From positions 1 to 59,639 of the forward strand of contig JAGLOJ010000080.1 in assembly GCA_023139045.1 (NCBI GenBank): a DNA stretch of 59,639 nt, written 5' to 3'. The DNA comes from Candidatus Sabulitectum sp. (GTDB lineage Bacteria; Fermentibacterota; Fermentibacteria; Fermentibacterales; JCC-6). The notes beneath the pieces are model-generated. The model ran no database searches. It worked only from the letters and a program-made list of their open reading frames with translations, and was not told the origin of the DNA. Both the position numbers and the translations under genes were made by a program. Below, one piece after another: positions 1 through 8,978 of the stretch (position 1 is the stretch's first letter; each line of letters opens with the position of its first letter).

Positions 1-256
1 GGGTTTAAAGTAAACTCACGCTAGCAGAAAATCGTAGATCTCTAAAGAATGAGTTAACGAAAACGCAACTTGATCGATTTCATTGAAGAGGAATCAAGGA
101 TATCAAATCTTGTTTTCGATTTGATACTTCAACAAGTATGGAAATTTTTCTTGCATGAAAGAAAAAATCGCTTGACAGATCTTTCAGCAATGGATTCATT
201 CTGGCACCCCGAACGGAATTCGAATTCAGAGATCGATTGATCTACCAGGTCGGGGC
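1..256. other. Left-edge region without a recognisable gene
   Basis: No gene can be named here. On the plus strand an open frame of about 60 codons ends with TGA at 238-240, but it lacks a ribosome binding site and I recognise no family. It may be the tail of a remnant. The stretch is AT-rich and faces the 3' end of the minus-strand padR operon. Confidence 0.3.
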
Positions 257-475
257 TTAAGTCTTATCGTTTCCCTTAATTCCGATATGACAGGATCGTG
301 TTTGATTTGCTTCGAGCTTAGCCTCAGGACTGAACTGCTCGGTGTTGAATCCGGCAGCATCTGATAAGAATTCACCGGTTTCCATACGCAGTTTGAAGGA
401 AAAGCCTTCTATGCCGCCAAACACCATTACGCAGAGCATAAGGAGAGCAGCGGCATAAAAGGCTAAAAGTTTCAT
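257..475 (-). CDS. Small protein with N-terminal signal or membrane segment, third gene of the PadR operon
   Basis: A 72-residue protein. Residues 1-24 are strongly hydrophobic after a Lys at position 2, giving a signal peptide or single membrane anchor. The rest is a polar tail with a short Cys/His-containing end. I recognise no family. It starts only 5 bases after the stop of the HAAS/sensor gene (481-1359), so it is almost certainly co-transcribed with it and with padR. Its job cannot be told from sequence. An accessory or regulated partner of the sensor protein is the obvious inference. Confidence 0.55.
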   Translation of the reverse strand: MKLLAFYAAALLMLCVMVFGGIEGFSFKLRMETGEFLSDAAGFNTEQFSPEAKLEANQTRSCHIGIKGNDKT

Positions 476-480
476 ATTTC

Positions 481-1359
481 CTAACTTACCAGCATTGTTT
501 TGGCAAAACGACCGTGGAGATTCCCGATTGCCTTTGCCAGATGCAGAGTAAGCACAATAAGCATTCCTCCCGCTGCCACTATGAAGGGCATTGCGTAGAA
601 AGGCACCCAGATTCCTGGATCAACAAGAGGTTCGTGAAAAATGTACTGCATTACCGGTGCCCCAATTAAGGACAGCCCCAGACTGAACAATGTAACAATC
701 AGAGTGAAGTATATGATTCCAAGAGGCATGAGAAGAAACATGTAGATCGTAGTGGTCCAGGTACTTCTTGTGGTTAGAATGATCTTGAACTTGGCCCACC
801 AGTTCTCCCTCCTCCCTCCCGGAGTTATTGCTCTTCTGGGCATTCTTACACCGAGTAATGCCTCCACCATTCTCCCCTCAACAAAACCAAGACCCCTGAC
901 GGAAAGAAGGAAGAGAAGAGCAATAGGAATTCCAATAATGAGTACAAGAAGTCCCAGGGAAACAGAGAGACCAGTTGTTACCCAGGTAAAGTAAAAGATG
1001 CCAGTAACCATGGATAGAATCATATAAAGACATGCAGCCCAGGCTTTCGGCTCAGCAACTATCTCGCAGAAACTCTTGAATCCTTTGCTTCTCTGTTTTT
1101 TGGAGCTGGCGAAAACCGGGGTGGTGATCTCTTCAATGTCTGAGTACTGATCACGTATCTCTTCCGGTGTTCCATATTTCTCAATGATGGATAGTAGCAA
1201 TTCTCTTCTATCGACATCAGGCCTTTCTTCAGTCTCGACCTGAAGAGCTGCGCTAAGATGATCTTCAGCATCGGCCAGTGCGTCCTGAATCGTTGATCTG
1301 TCCAGCTTAAGTAAGGCATCTCTAAGATCATCAAGGTACTTCTCAATTTGTTTATTCAT
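481..1359 (-). CDS. HAAS-domain / sensor-domain membrane protein (PadR-associated)
   Basis: About 292 residues. Residues 1-75 look like the HAAS (formerly DUF1700) domain: a charged, helical segment with a YGTPEEI-type motif near the end. The remainder has four to six membrane helices and resembles the 'putative sensor' domain, with a GxRMPRR-like loop after the second pair of helices. HAAS proteins are classically encoded next to PadR regulators and are thought to transmit envelope signals. The ATG at 1359 lies behind a GGGGG ribosome binding site. A TTG six codons upstream is possible but poorer. The gene overlaps the end of padR by 8 bases, which implies translational coupling. Confidence 0.8.
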   Translation of the reverse strand: MNKQIEKYLDDLRDALLKLDRSTIQDALADAEDHLSAALQVETEERPDVDRRELLLSIIEKYGTPEEIRDQYSDIEEITTPVFASSKKQRSKGFKSFCEIVAEPKAWAACLYMILSMVTGIFYFTWVTTGLSVSLGLLVLIIGIPIALLFLLSVRGLGFVEGRMVEALLGVRMPRRAITPGGRRENWWAKFKIILTTRSTWTTTIYMFLLMPLGIIYFTLIVTLFSLGLSLIGAPVMQYIFHEPLVDPGIWVPFYAMPFIVAAGGMLIVLTLHLAKAIGNLHGRFAKTMLVS

Positions 1360-1720
1360 GTATATAGCCCCCAAGAATTCTGTTCATTAAAGTACAAGTA
1401 CCTTCCCAGAGACCCTGCCATCTCTCAAGGGTTTCCCGACCGGTATCTGTTATGCTGTAGTAGCGCCTGGGAGGTCCTGAAACCGAGGGTTCAACTATAC
1501 TGCTGAGAAGCTTATTCTTCTCAAGAGACTTTAGTACGGGATAAAGGGCTCCCTGCTTAATCAGCTGAAAATCCCCATCATGTCCCGACATTTCCTTGGC
1601 AATCCTGTAGCCGTACATGGGCTCCTCCGCCTGGAAGAGAATTGCAAGTAATGCAAGGGAAGTAATACCCGAACTGAGCTCCCTGCTGAACTTCCTGTCC
1701 ACAGTGCTGCTCATGTTCAA
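1352..1720 (-). CDS. PadR family transcriptional regulator
   Basis: A 122-residue winged-helix regulator of the short PadR type. Typical features are the MYGYRIAKEM helix, the QGALYPVLKSLEKNKLL recognition helix and turn, and the RRYYSITDTGRE wing, followed by a short dimerisation helix. A TTG at 1720 sits 6 bases behind AAGGAAG, and an ATG at 1714 is the alternative start. It leads a three-gene unit (padR, HAAS/sensor, small membrane protein). PadR proteins usually repress their own operon, and an inverted repeat overlaps the likely promoter just upstream (1777-1823). The ligand or signal is unknown. Confidence 0.85.
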   Translation of the reverse strand: MNMSSTVDRKFSRELSSGITSLALLAILFQAEEPMYGYRIAKEMSGHDGDFQLIKQGALYPVLKSLEKNKLLSSIVEPSVSGPPRRYYSITDTGRETLERWQGLWEGTCTLMNRILGGYIHE

Positions 1721-1776
1721 TTTGATCTTCCTTTCAAAAAAGAGAATACTGGTAACTCAACACTAATTACGATTGA

Positions 1777-1823
1777 ATACTACTACATGTTTCATACTAG
1801 TGTCAAGTTCACACTACTAGTAT
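1777..1823 (-). promoter_or_regulatory. Candidate padR promoter overlapped by an inverted-repeat operator
   Basis: On the minus strand TTGACA (1806-1801) is followed after 18 bases by TAGTAT (1782-1777), a reasonable sigma-70-like pair pointing into padR. An imperfect inverted repeat, ATACTAGTGT (1794-1803) and ACACTACTAGTAT (1811-1823, with a 3-base insertion), covers the -35 element. That is where a self-repressing PadR dimer would bind. Sequence pattern only. Confidence 0.45.
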
Positions 1824-1832
1824 TAGGTCCTG

Positions 1833-4800
1833 TTGTGTTTTGGTCACTTCATGAAACCACCGTATTCTTTGATAATTCATCTATTACATACCAATGAATC
1901 AGGGGTTGACCTTCAAGAGAATGGGTACAATGTAAAGGCTGGGTTTTCCAGTTGCATTCTCATTGAAAGGCCGATATTGAAGGTGTACGAAGGACATTCA
2001 CAGTTTGCAGATCTTCTGAAAAACTCGGAAGATAATCTGTCTTCATTGCTCTCTCTTTTTAAGAATACACTTATTTTTATCTTTGACGCTCGGGGTCGCT
2101 TCACTTTTGGACAGGGAGACTCAACTATCCGCCTTCACCTTGATTCTGATCATTTCCTTGGAAAATCGGTGCGTGATCTTTTTCCGGTCAGCGTTTCTGC
2201 ACCTTTTAAGGAGGCCTTCAATAAAAATCTGCATGGTGAAGTGGCAGAGTTCAGTTACAAACTAGTTACGGAAGCACACACAGGATGGTTCAAAGCAATA
2301 TGCTCTCCAGTATTCCGGGACGGGGTTTTTGATGGCTCTCTTGCAGTAGTAAGGGAAGTTACCAAAGAAAAGGAATCCAAGGAAGCGTTACAGAGAAGTG
2401 AAGAGAATTTCAGAACACTTGTGGAAATGGCCACTGTTGCAATAGTAATTATTACAGAAGGAAAACTAGCCTATGCAAATCCAGTAACTTGCGAATTGTC
2501 AGGCTACACATGTGAAGAACTTCTTTCAAAAAACTTCATCGACTTCATTGCCCCATCTGAACGGCAGAGAGTAATGCAGATCCATTCATCACGGGCTTCT
2601 GGCGATGACGCACCAGACTCCTACGAAACAAAAGTTGTCAGGCAGGATGGCTCCATTCTGGATGTTGAAATATGCCTGCGAACCATCGAGTATCAGAATA
2701 CGGCATCTGTTCAGGCTCTCTTACAGGATATCAGCATCAAAAAACAGTTGGAGCTTGAAAGGTTATCCATCCAGGAAACTCTGCAGAAAAGAGTGACGGA
2801 AAGAACATCTGAGCTTGAAAAATACCGTGAACATCTCCAGGAGATTGTAGACGAGAGAACAACCCGCCTGAGGAACACCGTAAGCCTTCTCAGGATCGAG
2901 ATCGAAGAGAGAGTAATTGCCGAAGAACGGGCGGAACACCTCAAGCAAATCCTTCGAGCAATCCGCAGTATCAATCTTCTGATAACAAAAGAGACAGATA
3001 CCCAGGTCCTGATTGACAGTGCATGCATGAATCTGGTTGAGGCAAGAGGTTACAAGGATGCCTGGATATTCCTTGTAAACCAGGACGGCTCCTACATGAC
3101 GGCATCCGAGGCCAGATACGGTGAAAATCTTGAACCCCTGAAAGATAACCTGATGCTGGGCCACTACACCCCATGTATTAATAAATCTCTAAGCATAAAT
3201 AAACCATGGATATCCGATCTTGCAAGAAGTATCTGCTCTGACTGTTCACTAAAGCATGATTCGGATAAACCCAGACACATAATGGCATGCAGACTTGAAT
3301 GCAGGGAGAGGGTATTTGGTGTTCTTACTGTCACAAGTCTCGGCTCGGTACCACCAGATAGTGAAGAAGTGGGATTATTCACAGAAGTCTGCGATGACAT
3401 CGCATTTGCCCTGGACAGTATAGAACACGAAAAGGCAAGGAAACTGGCCGCAAAAGCTCTAAGCGAAAGTGAGGATCGGTACAAAGCACTTTTTGAGAAC
3501 TCCGGCATGGCCATTCTCTTCATGGAAGAAGATATGATCCTTGACTGTAATGCCAGAGCAGAAGAGATTTTCAGGTGCAGTAAGCAATATCTGACGGGAA
3601 TGAAGCCATGCGAGTTGTCTCCAGAGAAACAGCCGGATGGAAGACTCTCTCTTGAAAAATCAAAAGAAAGAATCCAGGCTGCCATCAAGGACAAACCTCA
3701 ATTTTTTCAATGGGTTCACACCAGAGTTAGCGGTGAGGAATTTCCAGCAGAAATCAGCTTGAATGCTGTTAGAACCGGTGGGAAAAACTACATTCAGGCT
3801 ATTGTAAACGATATTACTTCAAGGGAAGAAGCCGAAAATGCTCTTCGAAAGAGTGAAAGAAACTACAGAACACTTTCTGATAATGTGCCAGTTGGGCTTT
3901 TCCGGAGCGACCCGGCAGGAAAAGGTACTCTTCTGGCTGTGAATCCAATGATGGCCACGATGTTTGGTTACGATTCTCAACATGAACTTCTTCAAAAGAG
4001 CTCTGAGGTACTGTATATCAACGTCGAATCAAGACTGTCATTTCTCAGTGAATTGAACTCCAGCGGTGTAGTTGAAAACTATGAAACACAGATGCATAGA
4101 AGAGATGGATCTTGGTTCTGGGCATCAATCTCAGCAAGGTTTTTTACGCAGGATGATGAAAGTCAGTCCTGTTTGATCGACGGCATTATAACGGATATTT
4201 CTGAGAGCAAATTGCATGAAGAAAATCTTCGCAGGAGTCTGGACAGTTTTAAGGAAGCAATTGAAGGAACAGTTTCCGCCATGAGTCTGCTTGTGGAAAT
4301 GAAAGATCCTTATACTTCCGGTCATCAGAAGGGTGTGGCGCTGCTTGCATGTGCCATCGGCCGGGAAATGGGACTGGATGACGATACCATTGATTGTCTG
4401 CGAATCGCCAGCACTCTTCACGACCTGGGTAAGCTCAATGTTCCACTGGAAATTCTTAACAAACCCGGGCCGCTTAATGAGTTTGAGATGGATTTCCTCA
4501 AAACTCATCCCGGTGCCGGTTACGATATATTGAAAGCTGTTGAATTTCCCTGGCCAATAGCGGAGGTTATTCATCAGCACCACGAAAGACAGGATGGATC
4601 CGGATATCCAAGAGGCCTCAAGGGTGACGAAATAATGATTGAAGCAAGCATAATTGCCGTAGCTGATGTTGTTGAAGCCGTTGCCTCAAGAAGACCATAT
4701 AGAGCCAGCAGAGGCATTGATGTGGCACTTGATGTTGTCCGGGAAGGCTACGGAACCTTCTTTCACCCGGAAGTTGTAGACATCTGTCTCAAGCTCTTCA

Positions 4801-4865
4801 ACGAGAAGGGGTTTACTCTAATAGACCATGACATGAAATCCGTCAAGACTGATTTTACTCTCTGA
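1833..4865 (+). CDS. Multi-PAS/GAF sensor with HD-GYP phosphodiesterase domain
   Basis: About 1010 residues with no membrane segment, so probably cytoplasmic. Domains in order: PAS (about 65-170), PAS (about 190-300), long coiled coil (about 300-370), GAF (about 385-535), PAS (about 550-670), PAS (about 680-795), HD-GYP (about 805-990). The HD-GYP signature is intact, with HDLGK near residue 862 and HHERQDGSGYP near 915-925. Cyclic-di-GMP hydrolysis is therefore expected, controlled by the sensory modules. The start is uncertain: TTG at 1833 or ATG at 1851, both with weak ribosome binding sites. It is divergent from padR and shares its intergenic region, so the operator at 1794-1823 could affect both genes. 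Confidence 0.85.
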   Translation: MCFGHFMKPPYSLIIHLLHTNESGVDLQENGYNVKAGFSSCILIERPILKVYEGHSQFADLLKNSEDNLSSLLSLFKNTLIFIFDARGRFTFGQGDSTIRLHLDSDHFLGKSVRDLFPVSVSAPFKEAFNKNLHGEVAEFSYKLVTEAHTGWFKAICSPVFRDGVFDGSLAVVREVTKEKESKEALQRSEENFRTLVEMATVAIVIITEGKLAYANPVTCELSGYTCEELLSKNFIDFIAPSERQRVMQIHSSRASGDDAPDSYETKVVRQDGSILDVEICLRTIEYQNTASVQALLQDISIKKQLELERLSIQETLQKRVTERTSELEKYREHLQEIVDERTTRLRNTVSLLRIEIEERVIAEERAEHLKQILRAIRSINLLITKETDTQVLIDSACMNLVEARGYKDAWIFLVNQDGSYMTASEARYGENLEPLKDNLMLGHYTPCINKSLSINKPWISDLARSICSDCSLKHDSDKPRHIMACRLECRERVFGVLTVTSLGSVPPDSEEVGLFTEVCDDIAFALDSIEHEKARKLAAKALSESEDRYKALFENSGMAILFMEEDMILDCNARAEEIFRCSKQYLTGMKPCELSPEKQPDGRLSLEKSKERIQAAIKDKPQFFQWVHTRVSGEEFPAEISLNAVRTGGKNYIQAIVNDITSREEAENALRKSERNYRTLSDNVPVGLFRSDPAGKGTLLAVNPMMATMFGYDSQHELLQKSSEVLYINVESRLSFLSELNSSGVVENYETQMHRRDGSWFWASISARFFTQDDESQSCLIDGIITDISESKLHEENLRRSLDSFKEAIEGTVSAMSLLVEMKDPYTSGHQKGVALLACAIGREMGLDDDTIDCLRIASTLHDLGKLNVPLEILNKPGPLNEFEMDFLKTHPGAGYDILKAVEFPWPIAEVIHQHHERQDGSGYPRGLKGDEIMIEASIIAVADVVEAVASRRPYRASRGIDVALDVVREGYGTFFHPEVVDICLKLFNEKGFTLIDHDMKSVKTDFTL

Positions 4866-4876
4866 TCAGAGCCCGA

Positions 4877-5200
4877 TTATTCTCCGGGATCAGCCTCTAC
4901 AGATACTATGTCAATATCGAAGAACAGTGTTTTTCCAGCGAGTGAGTGGTTTCGGTCATCTGCAACTACACCGTCTCCAACAGATATCACTCTTACAATC
5001 TGACTGTTTCCGTTTTCATCCTGAGCCTTGAATTGCATTCCTGATTTATATCTTCAATAGCAGAGAATGCCTCTCTTTTCAGCACGGCATAATGACAAGA
5101 GGTTCTCCATCTGCTGAAACACTCATCACCTGACCGGCTTCATTCTTAAGTTTGTAATGCATAGAAACAATGCTGCCATTTTTGATTTTTCCTTCTCTGA
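4877..5200 (-). pseudogene. SlyD-like FKBP peptidyl-prolyl isomerase, internally deleted
   Basis: The minus strand encodes both ends of a SlyD-type isomerase but not its middle. The N-terminal part (5085-5190) reads IKNGSIVSMHYKLKN and then VSADGEPLVIMPC before a stop. The C-terminal part (4877-5045) reads GMQFKAQDENGN through to a normal-looking end. The central insert-in-flap region is missing and the two parts are in different frames with stops between them. The start codon also looks lost, with ATC at the expected place behind GAGAAGGA. This is a clear remnant with no function expected. Confidence 0.7.
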
Positions 5201-5454
5201 ATACACAGGAAGACCTGGTCTTGGAATTGTCAGATCAGGTCTGTCTGGAACTATGAAACGAGGTGATTAATCCAACCGATTTCCTGGCAAGCTCAAATGG
5301 TATGTAGCAATCACAATGTAGAATCAGTCAAGAAAACAAAATACATTTGTAAAAGATCTTGGTGGTTCAGCATTTAGTGGCAGTGTAATCTACGATCCTG
5401 AAATGAAGGAAAGGGATTTATTATCTTTAATGAATGTTTTGAATCTTAAGTATT
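5201..5454. other. Intergenic zone with an unassigned short open frame
   Basis: Between the SlyD remnant and the SPASM remnant. On the plus strand about 45 codons are open up to TAG at 5453-5455 (containing KDLGGSAFSG), without a usable start or ribosome binding site. I recognise no family. It may be part of the lost N-terminal radical-SAM region of the following pseudogene or an unrelated scrap. Confidence 0.25.
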
Positions 5455-5911
5455 AGCTCTGCCCAAAACATTTTTTCTGAATCTCTCCTACAGGAGGATA
5501 TTGGAGACACTGAAACTGGCTTACTCAGGCCTGATATGCGATGTGCAGCAGCCGTAAATGAATGTAGTATTGATCATGCTGGCAATTTGTATCCTTGCAG
5601 ACTCATGACATTGCCTGATATGTGTTGCGGTAATTTGTTAAATCAGGAATTTAAGACTTTGTGGGAAGAATCAAGTGTATTGTGGCAAGTTAGAAATCTT
5701 GATTATTCTGCAATTGAGAAGTGTAGAGATTGTGCATTTTTCCGTTTATGCCTTGGTGGTTACAGGGCGATGGCTCAAAAAAAGATTTGGAGACTTGCTT
5801 TGTTATCCTGGTGATACATATTGTGCAAATATGAAAAGGGTAATTTTTGGAAAATTAGTTAAATCTTGCCAAAACTCAAATGTGAAAGTTCCGGGGGTTT
5901 CTAATGCATGA
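5455..5911 (+). pseudogene. Radical SAM peptide maturase, only the SPASM C-terminal part, frameshifted
   Basis: A plus-strand frame from 5455 carries a SPASM domain for auxiliary iron-sulfur clusters. It has C-x10-12-G-x4-C (CSIDHAGNLYPC), then MCCGNL, then CRDCAFFRLCLGGY. In a normal SPASM the last position is Cys (CLGGC), and here it is Tyr. The frame breaks near 5775-5785, and the family continues in another frame (CYPGDTYCANMKR) to TGA at 5909-5911. The radical-SAM core with its CxxxCxxC is absent. SPASM maturases modify ribosomal peptides. This copy is dead, but its stop still overlaps the start of the beta-propeller gene, which shows the two once formed an operon. Confidence 0.7.
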
Positions 5912-7061
5912 AACGAAAATACTTTTGTATTTGCTAATTCTGACAGTACTTTTTCTTTCGGCTATAGCTTGTTCTGAAGGCCAGCCGACAAGTACTTGCA
6001 GTCTTGCACAACAAAACTTAATAGATTCTATTGCATTTCAGGATACTACCAGGAAGTGGGTAGAATACGCAGAGTCATCAGACGACGGGATATGGGAGAA
6101 TGATAGCAGTCATCAAGTATCTCTTGAATGGATGGTAACATATGGCGGCGAAGAAGATATTATGCCTCCCTTCTATACTGCTGACTATTTCAGTATTTCC
6201 GGTGACTCAATTTTTGTTTCCGACGACGCTGTTCAAACACTGGTGTGTATGACGTTGGACGGGACAGTGCAGTGGAAAGCAGGAGAATTGGGTGAAGGCC
6301 CCGGTCATTTCCTGGGTATCGGAAGATCAGCAGTTTCTGATGAATACATTGCAGTTTGCAACAATGGCGGATGTGCTATTGATCTATACAGCAGGGCTGG
6401 AGAATTCGTTCAACGAATTCCATCAATCTCTTCACCTCAAGATGTAAAGTTTCTTTCTGACAGCACTCTTATAGTGTTTTCCAAGTCACAACCTGGTGGC
6501 GATGTTCATGTTGTGAGCATCATATCGGGAGACATAGAGGAATCATTTGGAGATGGTGAGTGGACAGTAGTAACGAGAAATCGTGCTCCAAGAGATCTCT
6601 CCGGCATTGTTTCATCTGATGGAAAAGTAGCTTACATTTCACAATTTGAATACAAGCTTATTATTTACAATCTTGACTCTCATTCTCTTGTGTTCAGAGG
6701 AGGCAGGCAACTTCCCATGGATATGCACGATGAAATCGTAGGAGAAATAGATGAAGAAGGCACCAGAAGAGGAGTTCTTTTCCCGATACCCGGAATGGTT
6801 TTCACTGGACCGGAAGGAATGATCAATATTACAATGCCTCGTTTGCTCGCTGATGGACAGCTACCTCATGACTTAGGGCCATATGATTATGCTCCGGTAA
6901 CTCTTGTAGACAGATATGACTGGGATGGTACCTATCTCGATAGCTATTCTGTACCAGACTCAATGCTGATGGATATGAGTTATTCCGAAGAGTATGGGTT
7001 AATTGCTCGTCAGATGAGAATGAAAGTAATACAACGTTTTGTTGAGATCGATAATATATAG
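5904..7061 (+). CDS. 6-bladed beta-propeller lipoprotein
   Basis: 385 residues. Residues 1-24 form a signal peptide ending in a lipobox-like AIAC, so the mature protein is probably a lipid-anchored periplasmic or surface protein. The rest resembles 6-bladed beta-propeller (NHL/DUF5128-like) proteins, with repeated D-x-I/V-(F/Y)-V-strand and GxGPGxF segments (GELGEGPGHF near residue 130). The ATG lies behind GGGGG and overlaps the stop of the SPASM pseudogene, pointing to old translational coupling. A second protein of this class follows another SPASM remnant at 58392-59456. Ligand and role are unknown. Confidence 0.7.
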   Translation: MHETKILLYLLILTVLFLSAIACSEGQPTSTCSLAQQNLIDSIAFQDTTRKWVEYAESSDDGIWENDSSHQVSLEWMVTYGGEEDIMPPFYTADYFSISGDSIFVSDDAVQTLVCMTLDGTVQWKAGELGEGPGHFLGIGRSAVSDEYIAVCNNGGCAIDLYSRAGEFVQRIPSISSPQDVKFLSDSTLIVFSKSQPGGDVHVVSIISGDIEESFGDGEWTVVTRNRAPRDLSGIVSSDGKVAYISQFEYKLIIYNLDSHSLVFRGGRQLPMDMHDEIVGEIDEEGTRRGVLFPIPGMVFTGPEGMINITMPRLLADGQLPHDLGPYDYAPVTLVDRYDWDGTYLDSYSVPDSMLMDMSYSEEYGLIARQMRMKVIQRFVEIDNI

Positions 7062-7120
7062 GTAAAGCAATACATATTTTGGGTTCCTGCAGACATCATG
7101 CTTAAGTGCTTCGTGCTAAC

Positions 7121-7293
7121 GCTTTGTGGGAAGAATCAAGTACATTGTGGCAAGTGAGAAACCTTGACTATTTTGCAATTGAAAGAAGCTTGATCACTGC
7201 GGAAAGTGCGCTGACTACCCTTGTGAACAGCTGAGTGGCTTTTTCGCACACGTGCCCGAGGCCAAAGTGGTTCTTGACGGCTTAAGAGACTGA
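7121..7293 (+). pseudogene. Chimeric scrap: SPASM maturase fragment joined to DUF3795 C-terminus
   Basis: 7121-7185 encodes LWEESSTLWQVRNLDYFAIE, a near copy of the SPASM pseudogene segment at about 5657-5718 (about 85 percent identical DNA by eye). It is followed in another frame by LDHCGKCADYPCEQL and an FF-containing helix ending with TGA at 7291-7293. The second part matches the C-terminal Cys pattern of DUF3795 proteins. Neither piece has a start. It is a recombination scar made of two gene fragments. Confidence 0.55.
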
Positions 7294-7315
7294 GAATTCA
7301 GTTACCGATTATTTG

Positions 7316-7337
7316 ACTCCCACGCAGGGAGTGTTTT
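7316..7337 (+). terminator. Candidate rho-independent terminator
   Basis: ACTCCC (7316-7321) pairs with GGGAGT (7327-7332) across a 5-base loop and is followed by GTTTT. The stem is short, so termination may be modest. It lies after the chimeric scrap and could end transcripts from the beta-propeller gene. Confidence 0.4.
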
Positions 7338-7624
7338 GCTCCTGCATGGCTTGAAAAGTAAATACTACTCGTCTATGTTGTCCGGTACCACTTCCCAGAA
7401 GATACCGTTGTCCTAAACTAAGCGATTCCAGTTATTTTCATGTCGCTGCACATGCTATCCCTGCAAAAAGAAGAGTAAAACTTACATATATTGTTAAAAC
7501 AAAAGAATATAGATTGTTTATCTGGCTCCAGTTCTGTTAAGATACAATAAAACAAGGAGCCAACCAGGGTGCGGAAAGAGAACTGACAACTATCTGAATT
7601 CCTTGTAGAGCTTGCAGAGAAGGC
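7338..7624. other. Gene-free stretch
   Basis: No coding frame, tRNA or convincing repeat is seen here. It lies between the chimeric scrap and the 3' end of the minus-strand secreted-protein pseudogene, and is locally AT-rich around 7480-7560. Confidence 0.4.
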
Positions 7625-8706
7625 TCAGTTTACCACAACCGTCCTGTAACTGGAGAACGAGAATCCATCATTAACTCTAATGAAATAGATGCCTGAATTC
7701 AATCCGTCCACATAAAAAGTGTGTTCTCCCGGTGGGAATGAACCACTTGCAACATCAGATGCATGTCTTCCGGAAATGTCATAGATATTCAATGTGAGCT
7801 CACTCATAAGCGCAGTTGTTACCGAAACTTCAAATGGAATGGTCACGGGGTTAACCAGAGACACTGTGCAGTTCACTTCCGATTCTGTCTCGTATTGAGA
7901 TATACCGGAGGAAGTACTCCACCCGGCAAGCACGGCCATCATCCACCACCAGGCTCTTCCCTTTATGGTGCAGCTTTCAACAGTGGTATGACCGTATTCA
8001 TCACCGTAATACTGTGGGTGCTCAGAGGGTACATCTGTTCCGCTGAAGTTGTAGGTATTCTGCTCCCAACTGGAGCTGGAAGGGTTAAGCCACCAGCAGT
8101 CCAGGTCTGCGAAGTCGAACAGAACCTTGTTGTTAGCTGCGCAGTAGTCTCTTATCTGGTTGTTCCTCTGGTATCTGTTGTATCCGGAGGAACCGGTTCC
8201 CTGGGCGTTTCCTGTAAGGTAAACAAAGGTAACGTCAGGATACTCTCCGTCATTGCATCAAGATAAGACTGTATCTGAGCTTCTGAGTAAGAGTTACACT
8301 GGGAACACCAGGACCACATGGAGGTATCCAGAGCGGGATTATTATCAAGAACTGCCCTTGTTAAGTTCAATCCATTTACAGTTTGCCAATAGTCTTGAGG
8401 GCCAACATATCCAATCGTTTCCTGACCATCGAACACGCAGTACGCCCCGGAAACGGTTGGAAGAGTCATGTTTCCTATCTGGCAGTCATAGAATGGATTA
8501 TCATCCTCGATAAACCCAACCCCATATGTAAGCTGACCGCCGTGAGAAGTATGGGCATAGTGAGACTGAATAGAATTCTGAACTTCAGTGATCCAGGGTT
8601 GAGGAATATCATCGAGATCAGCGCATGTATGATCGATCACAATCCCCTGAGCGTAAACGGAACAGGCTGAAACAAACACCGTTAAAAACAGATGGAAACA
8701 ACGCAT
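7625..8706 (-). pseudogene. Secreted protein with C-terminal sorting domain, interrupted by one frameshift
   Basis: The frame opening at 8706 (ATG behind AAGGAGG) encodes a signal peptide (1-19), then IDHTCADLDDIP, HYAHTSHGGQL and a Cys-rich WSWCSQC region. This resembles a family of secreted proteins of SGNH-hydrolase-like appearance common in environmental genomes. At 8242-8246, in an AGAG run, the homologous reading jumps frame. It continues through YPDVTFVYLTGNAQGTG and DFADLDCWW to a C-terminal beta-sandwich sorting domain (LNIYDISGR ... GIYFIRV) ending at 7625. One two-base slip explains the break. It may be a real pseudogene, a phase variant or an assembly error. The complete protein would be about 360 residues. 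Confidence 0.7.
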
Positions 8707-8978
8707 GGCATATCCTCCTTATTCGAAATACAACTCCATTCCGTATAGAATAGCACAATTGCTTCCTTCAGAACAAGGATATCCAGACTTCGACAATTCC
8801 GTTGGCATTGGCTGGGTACTCCCGCTTAACTGCCTAAACCATCCTATTTCTGATATTGGGCTGTAAATATGCTATTCCCTCTGGTATGCTTATTGCTTAT
8901 GTTCATCATGCGGTTGAAGAAAATGGCATAACTGGCTGAAATTGTTATTGCATGAGCAGACTGAGAGGGAGTGTTTTC

